Shown here piece after piece: positions 1 through 6,421 of a DNA stretch of 9,187 nucleotides. Origin of the DNA: JBEEMU01 sp043778315 (GTDB lineage: Bacteria > Bacteroidota > Bacteroidia > Chitinophagales > Saprospiraceae). The notes beneath the pieces were generated by a model. The model saw nothing but the letters and a program-made list of their open reading frames with translations, was not told where the DNA came from and did not search any database. How positions within the stretch are numbered: the first letter of the stretch is position 1; every line of letters begins with the position of its first letter. The translations under genes were made by a program, and so were the position numbers. The stretch is taken from assembly GCA_043778315.1 (NCBI GenBank), contig JAYWGJ010000071.1:1-9187 (forward strand), given 5' to 3'.

Positions 1-534
1 TTGTGTGATAGGCGTACAAAAAACGATGTCGCCCATGCTAAACGTCGGTATCATGCTGTTGCCGCAGACGTTGAAACCTGTCATGTCACCGCTAATACCA
101 GGCAACATAAATACCTCGTCCACTCCTTTTTCGTCTTCGTCGTTCCAGCGCGACGGGTCGCTACCGACCGACGAACTCGCACACGCCGCCAAACCTGCAT
201 ACACCAAACGTCCTTGCGGCATATTCCCGACGCTCTGCACGTCGCTTTTCATTTCGGCGATAAGCGTTTTAAACGGCTTCCCTACGCCCTCGAGCATAAA
301 TCGCTTGTTTACGCCGTAGTTTTCGCAAAGCAAATTGACGGATTCGTAGGTGATTTCGTACTTGTCTTGCAAGCATCTATCCACTTGATTGGTACGAATG
401 CCTAAGGTTTTGGCAAATTTGCCCTTTCCTTTTTGGCGACACGACGGCGCGATTTCGCCGTTGTCGGAGAGTAGCCGATACACCACTTTGAAGCGGTTAT
501 TCATCTCTACCCTATCTTGATTTTTTTGTTTCAT
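1..534 (-). CDS. S24/LexA-like HTH transcriptional repressor, 3' end cut by the window edge
   Basis: Translating from ATG at 534-532 gives 178 uninterrupted residues to the window edge, so the C-terminus is missing. Residues 12-86 resemble the HTH domain of Bacteroidota phage-type repressors: NNRFKVVYRLL, then KFAKTLGIRTNQVDRCL as the likely helix-turn-helix, then a segment ending FMLEGVGKPF. Residues 143-173 match the S24 peptidase core: FNVCGNSM, PTFSMGD, IVFC. Ser160 is the expected nucleophile; the partner lysine should lie beyond the edge. An Ala113-Gly114 pair sits where LexA/CI proteins self-cleave (inference). Such proteins repress phage, SOS or mobile-element genes until cleaved. A second in-frame ATG at 504-502 (Met11) is an alternative start that fits the domain boundary better. 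A Bacteroidota-type promoter lies about 60 bp upstream. The opposite strand carries overlapping open frames that are only shadows. Confidence 0.85.
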   Translation of the reverse strand, partial: MKQKNQDRVEMNNRFKVVYRLLSDNGEIAPSCRQKGKGKFAKTLGIRTNQVDRCLQDKYEITYESVNLLCENYGVNKRFMLEGVGKPFKTLIAEMKSDVQSVGNMPQGRLVYAGLAACASSSVGSDPSRWNDEDEKGVDEVFMLPGISGDMTGFNVCGNSMIPTFSMGDIVFCTPITQ

Positions 535-663
535 AATAATGAAAATTTTTAAAATGAATTTATTAGAACTATGCTGTATTAATTTAACACTGCAAATATA
601 CAACATAATGTTTTAATAAAACAAATAAATATTAATTTATTTTAAAAATAAAACAAAAATATT
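535..663. other. AT-rich spacer between the permease and repressor genes
   Basis: The spacer consists almost entirely of A and T, with runs such as TTATTTTAAAAATAAAA. It holds the repressor promoter candidate. No GC-rich hairpin follows the permease stop codon, so permease transcripts may read into the repressor gene. Confidence 0.6.
593..625 (-). promoter_or_regulatory. Candidate Bacteroidota promoter for the S24 repressor gene
   Basis: On the minus strand TATATTTG (600-593) matches the -7 consensus TAnnTTTG exactly. TTTG (625-622) lies 21 bp upstream, a position suitable for the -33 element. The start codon is about 59 bp downstream of the -7 element. The region is very AT-rich, so a chance match is possible, but having both elements at the right spacing makes this the best promoter candidate in the window. 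Confidence 0.5.
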
Positions 664-1587
664 TTAATTTATTATTTTTAATTCTTTTTTGTTTAACAAA
701 TAAACGCCCGAAAGTATCAACGCCATTCCGCCTATCTGCGTGAGCAAAATACTTTCGCCATAAAAAGTACCAATTGCTATCGAAACGATTGGTATTAAGT
801 AAGTTACGATAGAAGCAAAAATCGCATTCGTGCGTTGTATCAAGACGTAATAAGCGATATTTCCGATAAAAGTATTCATTACCGCTAAGGCTAATATGGC
901 GAGAAACGCGGGTACAGCATTCGGATTAGTTGCCCATATTTCAAACAAATTGGTGAAACCAAAAACGTAAATCAAACATGGCGGACCGATAACCATAAAT
1001 GCCATAGTCGAGGCGATAATCGGCGGCACATTTTGTAGGTTTGTTTTGATATTATTAGAACTAATACCATATAGCAATGTTGCTAATATAATAAATAAAC
1101 CATATATATTATTCTGATTATCAGCACTATGTGATGGACGGAGCGAGACTATCAGTATTGCGCCAAGCAAACCAATAACGATACCAACGGCTTTTATGCG
1201 GCTGATTTTGATATTGTAAGCGAGCGCGCCCACTATCATTACCCAAAGCGGCGTGAGGCTATTGAGTATGCCCGAAAGCGCGGAATTGATGTGCGTTTGC
1301 GCGAAAGCGAACAAAAAAGCAGGTATTCCATTGCCGAAAAGCGCAACGATTGTCGTGTATTTCCACTTAGAACCATCGATAGTATGTCGCAAACGGAAGA
1401 AAAATGGCAAAAATAAAACGCTCGTGATGCCCGTGCGCAAACCCGCTACCTGCGCGAACGAAAACGCGGTCAAACCGATTTTCATCAGTATAAACGAGCA
1501 GCCCCAAGTGATGGCTAAGGCGACGAGGAGCAGCCAATTTTTGAGCTGTTCGCGGTCGGGTATGGTTTCGATTTCTTTTGTAATCAT
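664..1587 (-). CDS. DMT superfamily permease (EamA/RhaT type)
   Basis: The 307-residue protein has about ten hydrophobic segments arranged as two EamA repeats (roughly residues 16-147 and 160-298), the normal length for the drug/metabolite transporter superfamily. Family signatures seen are WGCSFILMKIGL after the first hydrophobic segment (28-39), SGILNSLTPLWVMIVGAL closing repeat 1 (105-122), and TYLIPIVSIAIGTFYGE near the end (262-278). It should be an inner-membrane carrier exporting or exchanging small metabolites; the substrate cannot be read from sequence. The ATG at 1587-1585 is the only good start, and only 24 bp separate it from the terminator of the upstream oxygenase gene. That leaves little room for a promoter: a weak TATATTTA at 1608-1601 would give an almost leaderless transcript. 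The MITKEIETIPDREQL head before the first segment is hydrophilic, as expected for a cytoplasmic N-terminus. Confidence 0.9.
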   Translation of the reverse strand: MITKEIETIPDREQLKNWLLLVALAITWGCSFILMKIGLTAFSFAQVAGLRTGITSVLFLPFFFRLRHTIDGSKWKYTTIVALFGNGIPAFLFAFAQTHINSALSGILNSLTPLWVMIVGALAYNIKISRIKAVGIVIGLLGAILIVSLRPSHSADNQNNIYGLFIILATLLYGISSNNIKTNLQNVPPIIASTMAFMVIGPPCLIYVFGFTNLFEIWATNPNAVPAFLAILALAVMNTFIGNIAYYVLIQRTNAIFASIVTYLIPIVSIAIGTFYGESILLTQIGGMALILSGVYLLNKKELKIIN

Positions 1588-1611
1588 AGCAAAATGTGTA
1601 TAAATATAGTA

Positions 1612-1654
1612 AAAAAATCCCTCTGCAACGAGTGCGCTGCGAGAGGGATTTTTT
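1612..1654 (-). terminator. Strong rho-independent terminator after the oxygenase gene, bidirectional in form
   Basis: Thirteen-base outer arms (1612-1624 and 1642-1654) are perfect complements centred on TCCCTCT/AGAGGGA with A and T runs outside. Inside, on the minus strand, GCAGCG and CGTTGC extend the stem with one G-T wobble, one bulged C and the tetraloop CACT. A T-run follows on the minus strand. It lies 43 bp past the oxygenase stop and closes the rsmI-to-oxygenase cluster. Confidence 0.9.
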
Positions 1655-1697
1655 GTTTTTTATTAGAGTTAAAATTACTAAAAAATTACTTCTAGAA

Positions 1698-2648
1698 TTA
1701 TTTTTTTAGACCGATTTCGCGCAAGCGTTCGTCCAAATAATCGCCTGCCGTGATTGGCTCGTAAGCTACTGGATTTTGGGCATCGACGCATTTATCCAAG
1801 CAAGTCAAGTCCATTTCGCTACGCGGGTGCAAGAAAAACGGAATGCTTAGGCGCGGCAAATGCCACTCGGCGCGTGGCGGATTGACGACGCGGTGCGTGG
1901 TCGATTTCAAGTAATTATTGGTGAGGCGTTGGAGCATATCGCCTACGTTTATCACTAGTTCGCCCTCTTGCGCGTTCACCGCAACCCACTCGTTTTCCAT
2001 CGTCAGCAACTCCAAACCGCCTGCCGACGCGCCTACTAATAAGGTGATGAGGTTGATGTCTTCGTGCTGCTCGGCGCGGATAGCCGACGCGGGTTCGTGC
2101 GCGATAGGCGGGTAATGTATGGCGCGCAAAATGCTGTTGCCGTTCTTGATTTTGGCATCAAAAAACGCTTCGCCTAAGTCCAAATGTAGCGCGGTTGCGC
2201 GTAAAAGGTGCGTTCCGCAACCCTCAAACGCCTTGTAAAGTTCTTCGCCGAGGTCGGTGAAGGCGCGCTCTTCGGCGACTGTCACGTTTTCGGGATAAAT
2301 AGCGCGGTCGGCGGCGTTATCGGGGAATTGTCCGATTTGGAAAAACTCCTTCAAATCACCCACGTTGCTGTGCTTTGCGTGTTCTTTTCCGAACGACGTG
2401 TAGCCGCGCTGCCCTGCCAAATTGGACACTTCGTAGCTGCGTTTTTTGTCTATTTCCAAGGCAAAAAAGCGTTTTGCTGCCGCGTAAAAATTAGCGATAA
2501 GCGCTTGCGAAATGCCATGATTGATGACACCCACAAAGCCTACTTCGTGAAATGCCTTGCCGAGCGTAGCCACAAATTGAGCGCGTTCGGCGGCGTTGCC
2601 TTGTACAAATTGCGACAAGTCGACGGTTGGAATTGCTTTTTCAGCCAT
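1698..2648 (-). CDS. Isopenicillin N synthase-like 2-oxoglutarate/Fe(II) oxygenase
   Basis: The 316-residue protein fits the IPNS/2OG-oxygenase family in length and order. The N-terminal DIOX_N-like half (residues 5-110) includes IPTVDLS and GFVGVINHGIS. The C-terminal jelly-roll holds the iron ligands: His195 and Asp197 in EQHEDINLITLL and the distal His252 in STTHRVVNP. The RxS pair that binds the co-substrate carboxylate is Arg266/Ser268 in PRLSIPFFLHP. All catalytic residues are present, so the enzyme should be active: soluble, cytoplasmic, coupling oxidation of a small molecule to O2 reduction. Relatives include IPNS, ACC oxidase and gibberellin oxidases, but many bacterial members are uncharacterised and the substrate is unknown. 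Its ATG is 40 bp downstream of the M23 peptidase stop, with no terminator between, so it is probably co-transcribed. No biosynthetic neighbours suggest a pathway. Confidence 0.9.
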   Translation of the reverse strand: MAEKAIPTVDLSQFVQGNAAERAQFVATLGKAFHEVGFVGVINHGISQALIANFYAAAKRFFALEIDKKRSYEVSNLAGQRGYTSFGKEHAKHSNVGDLKEFFQIGQFPDNAADRAIYPENVTVAEERAFTDLGEELYKAFEGCGTHLLRATALHLDLGEAFFDAKIKNGNSILRAIHYPPIAHEPASAIRAEQHEDINLITLLVGASAGGLELLTMENEWVAVNAQEGELVINVGDMLQRLTNNYLKSTTHRVVNPPRAEWHLPRLSIPFFLHPRSEMDLTCLDKCVDAQNPVAYEPITAGDYLDERLREIGLKK

Positions 2649-2667
2649 AATTATTTGCTTTTTTTAG

Positions 2668-2697
2668 ATTAAAATGAATTAAAATGGATTAAAATTT
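2668..2697. repeat. Three tandem copies of a 10-bp AT-rich unit
   Basis: The unit ATTAAAATGN occurs at 2668-2677 and 2678-2687, with a degenerate third copy at 2688-2697 overlapping the end of the M23 peptidase gene. The array lies in the short gap between peptidase and oxygenase. No function is evident; it may reflect slippage in AT-rich DNA. Confidence 0.6.
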
Positions 2698-3570
2698 GAT
2701 AAAATCAGTTGGATTTACGGCTTTTCCGTTTTGCCACAACTCCAAATGTAAATGTGGACCCGACGACAAGTCGCCCGTATTGCCAATCACGGCTATCGCT
2801 TCGCCTGCACGCACCGCCGTTCCTACTTTTTTGAGGAGTGCGGAATTGTGTTTGTAAAACGAAATCATATTATTTGGGTGTTGCAAACCAATAATGTAAC
2901 CTGTATCGAGCGTCCACGACGAGCAGATAACGATGCCGTCGGCGACGGCTTGCACGGGGCTGTCTTTCGGCGCGGCAATATCTACGCCAAAATGGTCGGG
3001 TTGCGCCTTGAACGCATCGGTAATCATGCCTTTGCTGAGCGGCTGCGAAAAATCTATGGCGCGCTCGGTATTGCTCGCCGACGGCGCATCATTCGTCATT
3101 GCGGTCGGCGCAACGTCCGTTTTATTCATTATTTTTTGCGAAAGCGTCGTTTTCACCTTTGCAAATTCGGTGGTTTCGGTCGGCGTTTGTAGGTCGGCAG
3201 CGTCTTTTTCGCCGCGTAGAGCTTTGCCTACCGATAATAAGTACGTTTGCTGTGCATCAACGACGCGCTCAATAGAATCTATTTGTCTGTATATTTTTAC
3301 AATCTCTTTGCGCGTACTGAGTTCGTTTACGTCGGCATAGCCAGGTATAATATTTTTGAGCGGCGTTAGCACCAATAATAATAGCACAAAAAACACGACT
3401 GCTACGACCAGCAAACTCGCAAAAAGGTAGAGATTGAGGGGCGTGAGTTCGTAAGTCCCGACCGTTTCGAACGACTCGTCGTTCACCACATACAAGCGGT
3501 ATTTGCGTTTGAGCTTTTCTAGGGTTTCTTGTGCGGCGGAAAGGCGCGGCGTGTCGTCGTCTTCTGACAT
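2689..3570 (-). CDS. Membrane-anchored M23 family peptidoglycan endopeptidase
   Basis: The 293-residue protein has a cytoplasmic head of about 45 residues with KRKYRLYVVNDESFE, typical of this Bacteroidota family. One transmembrane helix follows (about 47-69), then LTPLKNIIPGY and a short helical linker (85-150) with a Thr/Ala/Ser-rich stretch. The LytM/M23 domain covers about 180-292. Zinc and catalytic residues are intact: His193 and Asp197 in HFGVDIAAP, His241 in YKHNS, and His273/His275 in GPHLHLEL. It should be tethered in the inner membrane with its domain in the periplasm, cutting peptide cross-links of peptidoglycan or activating another hydrolase. Its ATG is only 5 bp after the Rpn-type stop codon, so the two are almost certainly one transcript. 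Family membership is well supported; the exact bond cleaved is not known. Confidence 0.93.
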   Translation of the reverse strand: MSEDDDTPRLSAAQETLEKLKRKYRLYVVNDESFETVGTYELTPLNLYLFASLLVVAVVFFVLLLLVLTPLKNIIPGYADVNELSTRKEIVKIYRQIDSIERVVDAQQTYLLSVGKALRGEKDAADLQTPTETTEFAKVKTTLSQKIMNKTDVAPTAMTNDAPSASNTERAIDFSQPLSKGMITDAFKAQPDHFGVDIAAPKDSPVQAVADGIVICSSWTLDTGYIIGLQHPNNMISFYKHNSALLKKVGTAVRAGEAIAVIGNTGDLSSGPHLHLELWQNGKAVNPTDFIKF

Positions 3571-3575
3571 GGGGA

Positions 3576-4436
3576 TTATTTATTAAAAACTTCTTTTTGT
3601 AGGTTTAGAACCAATTCGACGGGAACATCACTAACGGCTGCGATTTCGGCAATAGACAGTTTTCCTATTTTTAAAAGCCGAATAATCGTTGCTTTAATGA
3701 CTTTATTTATGGCACTATCTACCACATTATGATAGTCGCGATAGTGTTTCAGGCTTTCTTCATAAGCATCTAATTGCTCTTGGTCAAAATTAGCTACTTT
3801 GGCTACCTCGAAAGCTTCTAGGAAAATAGGCTCGTTGAGTATTGCGGGTATTTCGGTGAAATCTTCTAAGTTTTTCAAAAAATAAATCCATTTTTCAAAG
3901 CGATTTTTTAGCTGTGCCTCAGTTTTATCAAACTTAGGCATTTCCAAAAATATATATTTTAATTTACGATAAAATACGCGATTATGTTGGTCTTTCAGCT
4001 CTATTTTGTGGAAATATTCGTCTTCAAAAATCTCTTCGTCTGTCTCTATATAGCTATCGGTGTCAAACTCGAAAGCTAAAATAGCGATACAGTAAACCAT
4101 AGAAAGTTCGTAGTCCCATTTACCTTTTTTGGCTTGTGCGCGTATCGGAAAAGTAGAGTAAAATACGGTACGGTCTTTAAAATATTCTTGAAACGCTTTT
4201 TGCATTTCTACAATAAAAAATGTACCGTCGTCTGTTTTACAGTAAATATCATATACGGCTTTTCTATTCTGTGCAGTATCGCCCATTTGCTCAGGCGATT
4301 TAAATGTTAAATGGACTATTTTACTACTTAAAGGCAGTAATTCGTTCAAAAAATCGATTAATAATTCTTTGTGCGCCTCTTCGCCAAAGAGCCGTTTGAA
4401 ACCGAAATCGGTATATGGATTGATGTATTTTGACAT
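3576..4436 (-). CDS. Rpn-family PD-(D/E)XK nuclease (PDDEXK_2 type, 'transposase_31-like')
   Basis: The 286-residue product begins with the family hallmark NPYTDFGFKRLFG (6-18), followed by LLIDFLNELL. The nuclease core is AVYDIYC with Asp63 and FFIVEMQ with Glu77 and Gln79, the D...ExQ form of the PD-(D/E)XK site. The segment DRTVFYSTFPIRAQ (88-101) is also characteristic. Length is full, and the C-terminus (about 249-280) holds a helix-turn-helix-like LSIAEIAAVSDVPVELV. Characterised Rpn proteins are DNA nucleases that promote RecA-independent recombination and, in recent work, act in phage defence; whether this one does is inference. It lies between rsmI and the M23 gene, 41 bp after one and 5 bp before the other, so it is probably co-expressed. 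The gene is lower in G+C than rsmI: rows 4201-4260 and 4861-4920 count 19/60 and 34/60 by hand. Confidence 0.88.
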   Translation of the reverse strand: MSKYINPYTDFGFKRLFGEEAHKELLIDFLNELLPLSSKIVHLTFKSPEQMGDTAQNRKAVYDIYCKTDDGTFFIVEMQKAFQEYFKDRTVFYSTFPIRAQAKKGKWDYELSMVYCIAILAFEFDTDSYIETDEEIFEDEYFHKIELKDQHNRVFYRKLKYIFLEMPKFDKTEAQLKNRFEKWIYFLKNLEDFTEIPAILNEPIFLEAFEVAKVANFDQEQLDAYEESLKHYRDYHNVVDSAINKVIKATIIRLLKIGKLSIAEIAAVSDVPVELVLNLQKEVFNK

Positions 4437-4477
4437 GAGAATTATCTTAAATATAACACAAAATTACATTTTTATTT

Positions 4478-5188
4478 TTAAAACAAATCGTTTTCGGCTG
4501 TTTGTTGCGCTTTATTTTTTTCGTCGGGCTTGCCCGCCACTACAATCACAATTTCGCCTTTCACTTCTTTTTTGGAAAAATGCAAAATCAGGTTTTCGAG
4601 CGTATCGGCGGCTACTTCCTCGAACATTTTACTTAGCTCCCGCGCTACGCTTGCGCTGCGGTCTGCGCCGCATACTTCTACTAGTTGCTGCAAGCATTTC
4701 ACCAATCGATACGGCGACTCATATAGTATAAAAGTGTGGTCTAATTCGCCCAAAAAGCGGAGGCGCGTTTGTCGTCCTTTTTTGTGTGGTAAAAAGCCCT
4801 CAAAATAAAAATTGGTAGCAGGTAGTCCCGACGCAACTAACGCGGGTACAAATGCTGTTGCACCTGGTAAACATTCTACGCGTATCTCTGCTTGCCGTGC
4901 CGCGCGGACGAGCAAAAAGCCCGGGTCGGAGATGCCAGGCGTACCTGCGTCGGAGATGAGCGCGATAGTTGTACCGCTTTTGAGCTGCTCGACTACGGCG
5001 TTTGTGGTTGCGTGTTCATTGTGCGCATGATGTGACCGGAGCGGCGTAGTAATGCCGTAATGATTGAGCAGCCGCCGCGAAGTGCGCGTGTCTTCGGCGA
5101 GTATTACATCAACCTCTTTCAAAATCCGCAATGCTCGGAGCGTAATATCCTCGAGGTTGCCTATCGGCGTTGGTACTATATATAACAA
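4478..5188 (-). CDS. rsmI: 16S rRNA (cytidine(1402)-2'-O)-methyltransferase RsmI
   Basis: The 236-residue protein carries the full set of RsmI signatures: VPTPIGNLEDIT (5-16), AEDTRTS (31-37), ISDAGTPGISDPG (78-90), LPGATAFVPALVASGLP (107-123), YESPYR (156-161), ARELSK (182-187) and GEIVIVVAG near the end. RsmI uses S-adenosylmethionine to 2'-O-methylate C1402 of 16S rRNA in the ribosomal P site and belongs to the tetrapyrrole-methylase fold. The start must be TTG at 5188-5186: the frame is closed by TAA about 40 bp upstream, with no ATG or GTG between, and the family usually begins one or two residues before LYIVPTPIG. It is the first gene of the minus-strand cluster. It is slightly short because it lacks the extra C-terminal domain seen in some members. 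No clear promoter was found in 5189-5270. Confidence 0.96.
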   Translation of the reverse strand: MLYIVPTPIGNLEDITLRALRILKEVDVILAEDTRTSRRLLNHYGITTPLRSHHAHNEHATTNAVVEQLKSGTTIALISDAGTPGISDPGFLLVRAARQAEIRVECLPGATAFVPALVASGLPATNFYFEGFLPHKKGRQTRLRFLGELDHTFILYESPYRLVKCLQQLVEVCGADRSASVARELSKMFEEVAADTLENLILHFSKKEVKGEIVIVVAGKPDEKNKAQQTAENDLF

Positions 5189-5270
5189 TTTTTCGCGATT
5201 ATTGATGTAAAATAATCCGTAAAATTAGGCTTTTTTATCGTATAAATTTATTTAATCTGGGCTTTCAAAC

Positions 5271-5307
5271 AAAAAAAGCGCAAACACTCTTTTTAGAATG
5301 TTTACGC
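5271..5307 (-). terminator. Rho-independent terminator after the secreted-protein gene
   Basis: On the minus strand GCGTAAACATTCT (5307-5295) pairs with AGAGTGTTTGCGC (5290-5278) across a four-base AAAA loop. The 13-bp stem includes two G-T wobbles and is followed by seven T residues (5277-5271). It starts about 40 bp past the stop of the 151-residue gene and separates it from rsmI. Confidence 0.85.
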
Positions 5308-5348
5308 CCTCACTATTTGTTTCAAACCAAATTATCCACTATATCTTA

Positions 5349-5804
5349 TTATTGCTTATTTTTGGGCAACTGAACAGAAACGCTGTCGGTGTTTCGCTTC
5401 GGGTAACTTTTCAAAAAGCTATTTACTTTCGTGAAATCGTAGCCCGCAGGGCAGATTAAGCCGTTGTTCATTACCATCGCGGCAATCGCTTTTTTGTCGG
5501 CGAAGCCGATAAATGGAAACGAAGCCGTCTTGCCGTTGCTTAAAAAAAGTACGTCTAACCGCTCACATTTTTTTTCGGAAGGCATCGGCGTAACTACAAT
5601 CATCGTGCGCCCGATATTATTCAAAATGCTTGTGGTTGTCATTTTTTTATCTTTGGTCGTTTCTACTTTTAGCTCGCAGATTAGGCTGTCGTTGCGCCAC
5701 ACTTCTTTTTTGTTTTTTAGCTGAAAAGCCGCTTGCGCGTTGATATTGACACAGAAACAAATACTACAAAAAATTAGGATTAATTTAGATTTCAAAAGGT
5801 TCAC
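5349..5804 (-). CDS. Small secreted protein of unknown function
   Basis: This 151-residue product is not recognised. A typical Sec signal peptide is visible: KSK, then the hydrophobic LILIFCSICFCVNI, then a likely signal peptidase I site after NAQA at about residue 25. The mature part is mixed alpha/beta with three cysteines (in LICELK, KKCERL and LICPAGY), the stretch ASFPFIGFADKKAIAAMV in the middle and a Lys-rich tail. It has no lipobox at the right position and no second membrane segment, so a periplasmic or exported soluble protein is expected. The start is GTG at 5804-5802: the frame is closed upstream by TAA and no ATG precedes the signal peptide; a TTG three codons later is the alternative. 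It is monocistronic, with a terminator downstream and a long AT-rich leader upstream. Coding status is supported by signal peptide, length and terminator. Confidence 0.7.
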   Translation of the reverse strand: MNLLKSKLILIFCSICFCVNINAQAAFQLKNKKEVWRNDSLICELKVETTKDKKMTTTSILNNIGRTMIVVTPMPSEKKCERLDVLFLSNGKTASFPFIGFADKKAIAAMVMNNGLICPAGYDFTKVNSFLKSYPKRNTDSVSVQLPKNKQ

Positions 5805-5970
5805 ATTAAGGTTTTTTACTGTTATAAGAATAAGTTAGAATATGATAGAATATAATATGTAAACGATATTTACGGTGAAATGGTTGCTTTTGGTTTTGTA
5901 AATAATCAAATGTTTTGCCCGTCACATTGTTTATCGTTTGCAATCTTTAATTAAGACGCAAACCGTGTCA

Positions 5971-5978
5971 CAAAGGTA
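5971..5978 (-). promoter_or_regulatory. Candidate -7 element for the secreted-protein gene
   Basis: The minus strand reads TACCTTTG, an exact TAnnTTTG match, with AT-rich DNA upstream but no TTG at the -33 position. If used, the transcript has a leader of about 160 nt before the GTG start. Support is limited to the short motif. Confidence 0.35.
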
Positions 5979-6359
5979 CTTTAATTTATAATTTATTTAT
6001 ATTAAAAATAAAATAAATTTGAAATTATTAACTCTAAATTTGTAAAATAATACATTATTTGCAATAAAATTTGTTTTAATTATTAATTATGAAATAATAT
6101 TGCTTTTTATTGCTAATATTGTTAAGTTATTTAATTTGTAAAAATAAAATGTTGCTATAAAATACTATGTCAAAAGACGAATTTTAGTTATTTTATCAAT
6201 TTATACTCGCATCACAAATATCTACTATTTTATATTTTTAATTCGTTAATGTAAATTTGAAATCTCCGATATATTATGCTGTTTTTAATAAAAACTATCG
6301 CAGCCGAAAGCGTTATTTTTATTGGAATCAAAAATATTTTTTTAGATAAAAAAATAGCT

Positions 6360-6367
6360 TAACTTTG
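6360..6367 (+). promoter_or_regulatory. Candidate -7 element for the restriction-modification gene
   Basis: TAACTTTG matches the Bacteroidota -7 consensus and lies 54 bp before the ATG. This gives a leader of roughly 48 nt that ends in the A-rich, CAA-rich stretch common before Bacteroidota start codons. A clear -33 TTG is lacking; the upstream DNA is a run of A and T. Confidence 0.45.
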
Positions 6368-6383
6368 TGGTGTGCGGCGATGG

Positions 6384-6402
6384 TGTCGTATGTTTGACGA
6401 CA
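6384..6402 (+). promoter_or_regulatory. Perfect 6-bp inverted repeat in the leader of the restriction-modification gene
   Basis: TGTCGT (6384-6389) and ACGACA (6397-6402) are exact reverse complements around a 7-nt spacer, ATGTTTG. The repeat sits between the likely transcription start and the ATG. It could be an operator half-site pair, a leader hairpin limiting expression, or chance. Confidence 0.4.
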
Positions 6403-6421
6403 ATCCTAAAAACAACAACAA

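Larger units (their letters stand above)
5805..6421. other. Divergent AT-rich intergenic region
   Basis: These 617 bp separate the leftward secreted-protein gene from the rightward restriction-modification gene. Both strands are dense in stops and no convincing gene or RNA gene is seen. It holds promoter candidates for both flanking genes (5971-5978 minus, 6360-6367 plus), a 10-bp tandem duplication of TAGAATATRA (5836-5855), and several chance-level TAAATTTG matches. The last 60 bp before the plus-strand gene are less AT-rich and carry an inverted repeat. Confidence 0.6.

Noticed and set aside
1..405. Long plus-strand open frames at the left edge
   Set aside because: They lie opposite the S24 repressor frame, whose motifs are unmistakable; the plus-strand translations show no domain-like features.
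5936..5963. Inverted repeat GTTTGC/GCAAAC with a 16-nt spacer in the leader of the secreted-protein gene
   Set aside because: Only six bases pair, with a long AT-rich loop and no T-run; it is too weak to call a hairpin or operator.
6014..6259. Three exact TAAATTTG copies (6014-6021, 6035-6042, 6252-6259) that match the -7 consensus on the plus strand
   Set aside because: None has a TTG at a suitable -33 position, and such matches are expected by chance in DNA this AT-rich; the copy nearest the gene start, TAACTTTG at 6360, is preferred.
6380..6397. A five-codon reading frame (ATG GTG TCG TAT GTT TGA) in the leader of the restriction-modification gene
   Set aside because: It is too short to support as a leader peptide, lacks regulatory codon repeats, and half of it lies in the inverted repeat; chance is the simplest explanation.
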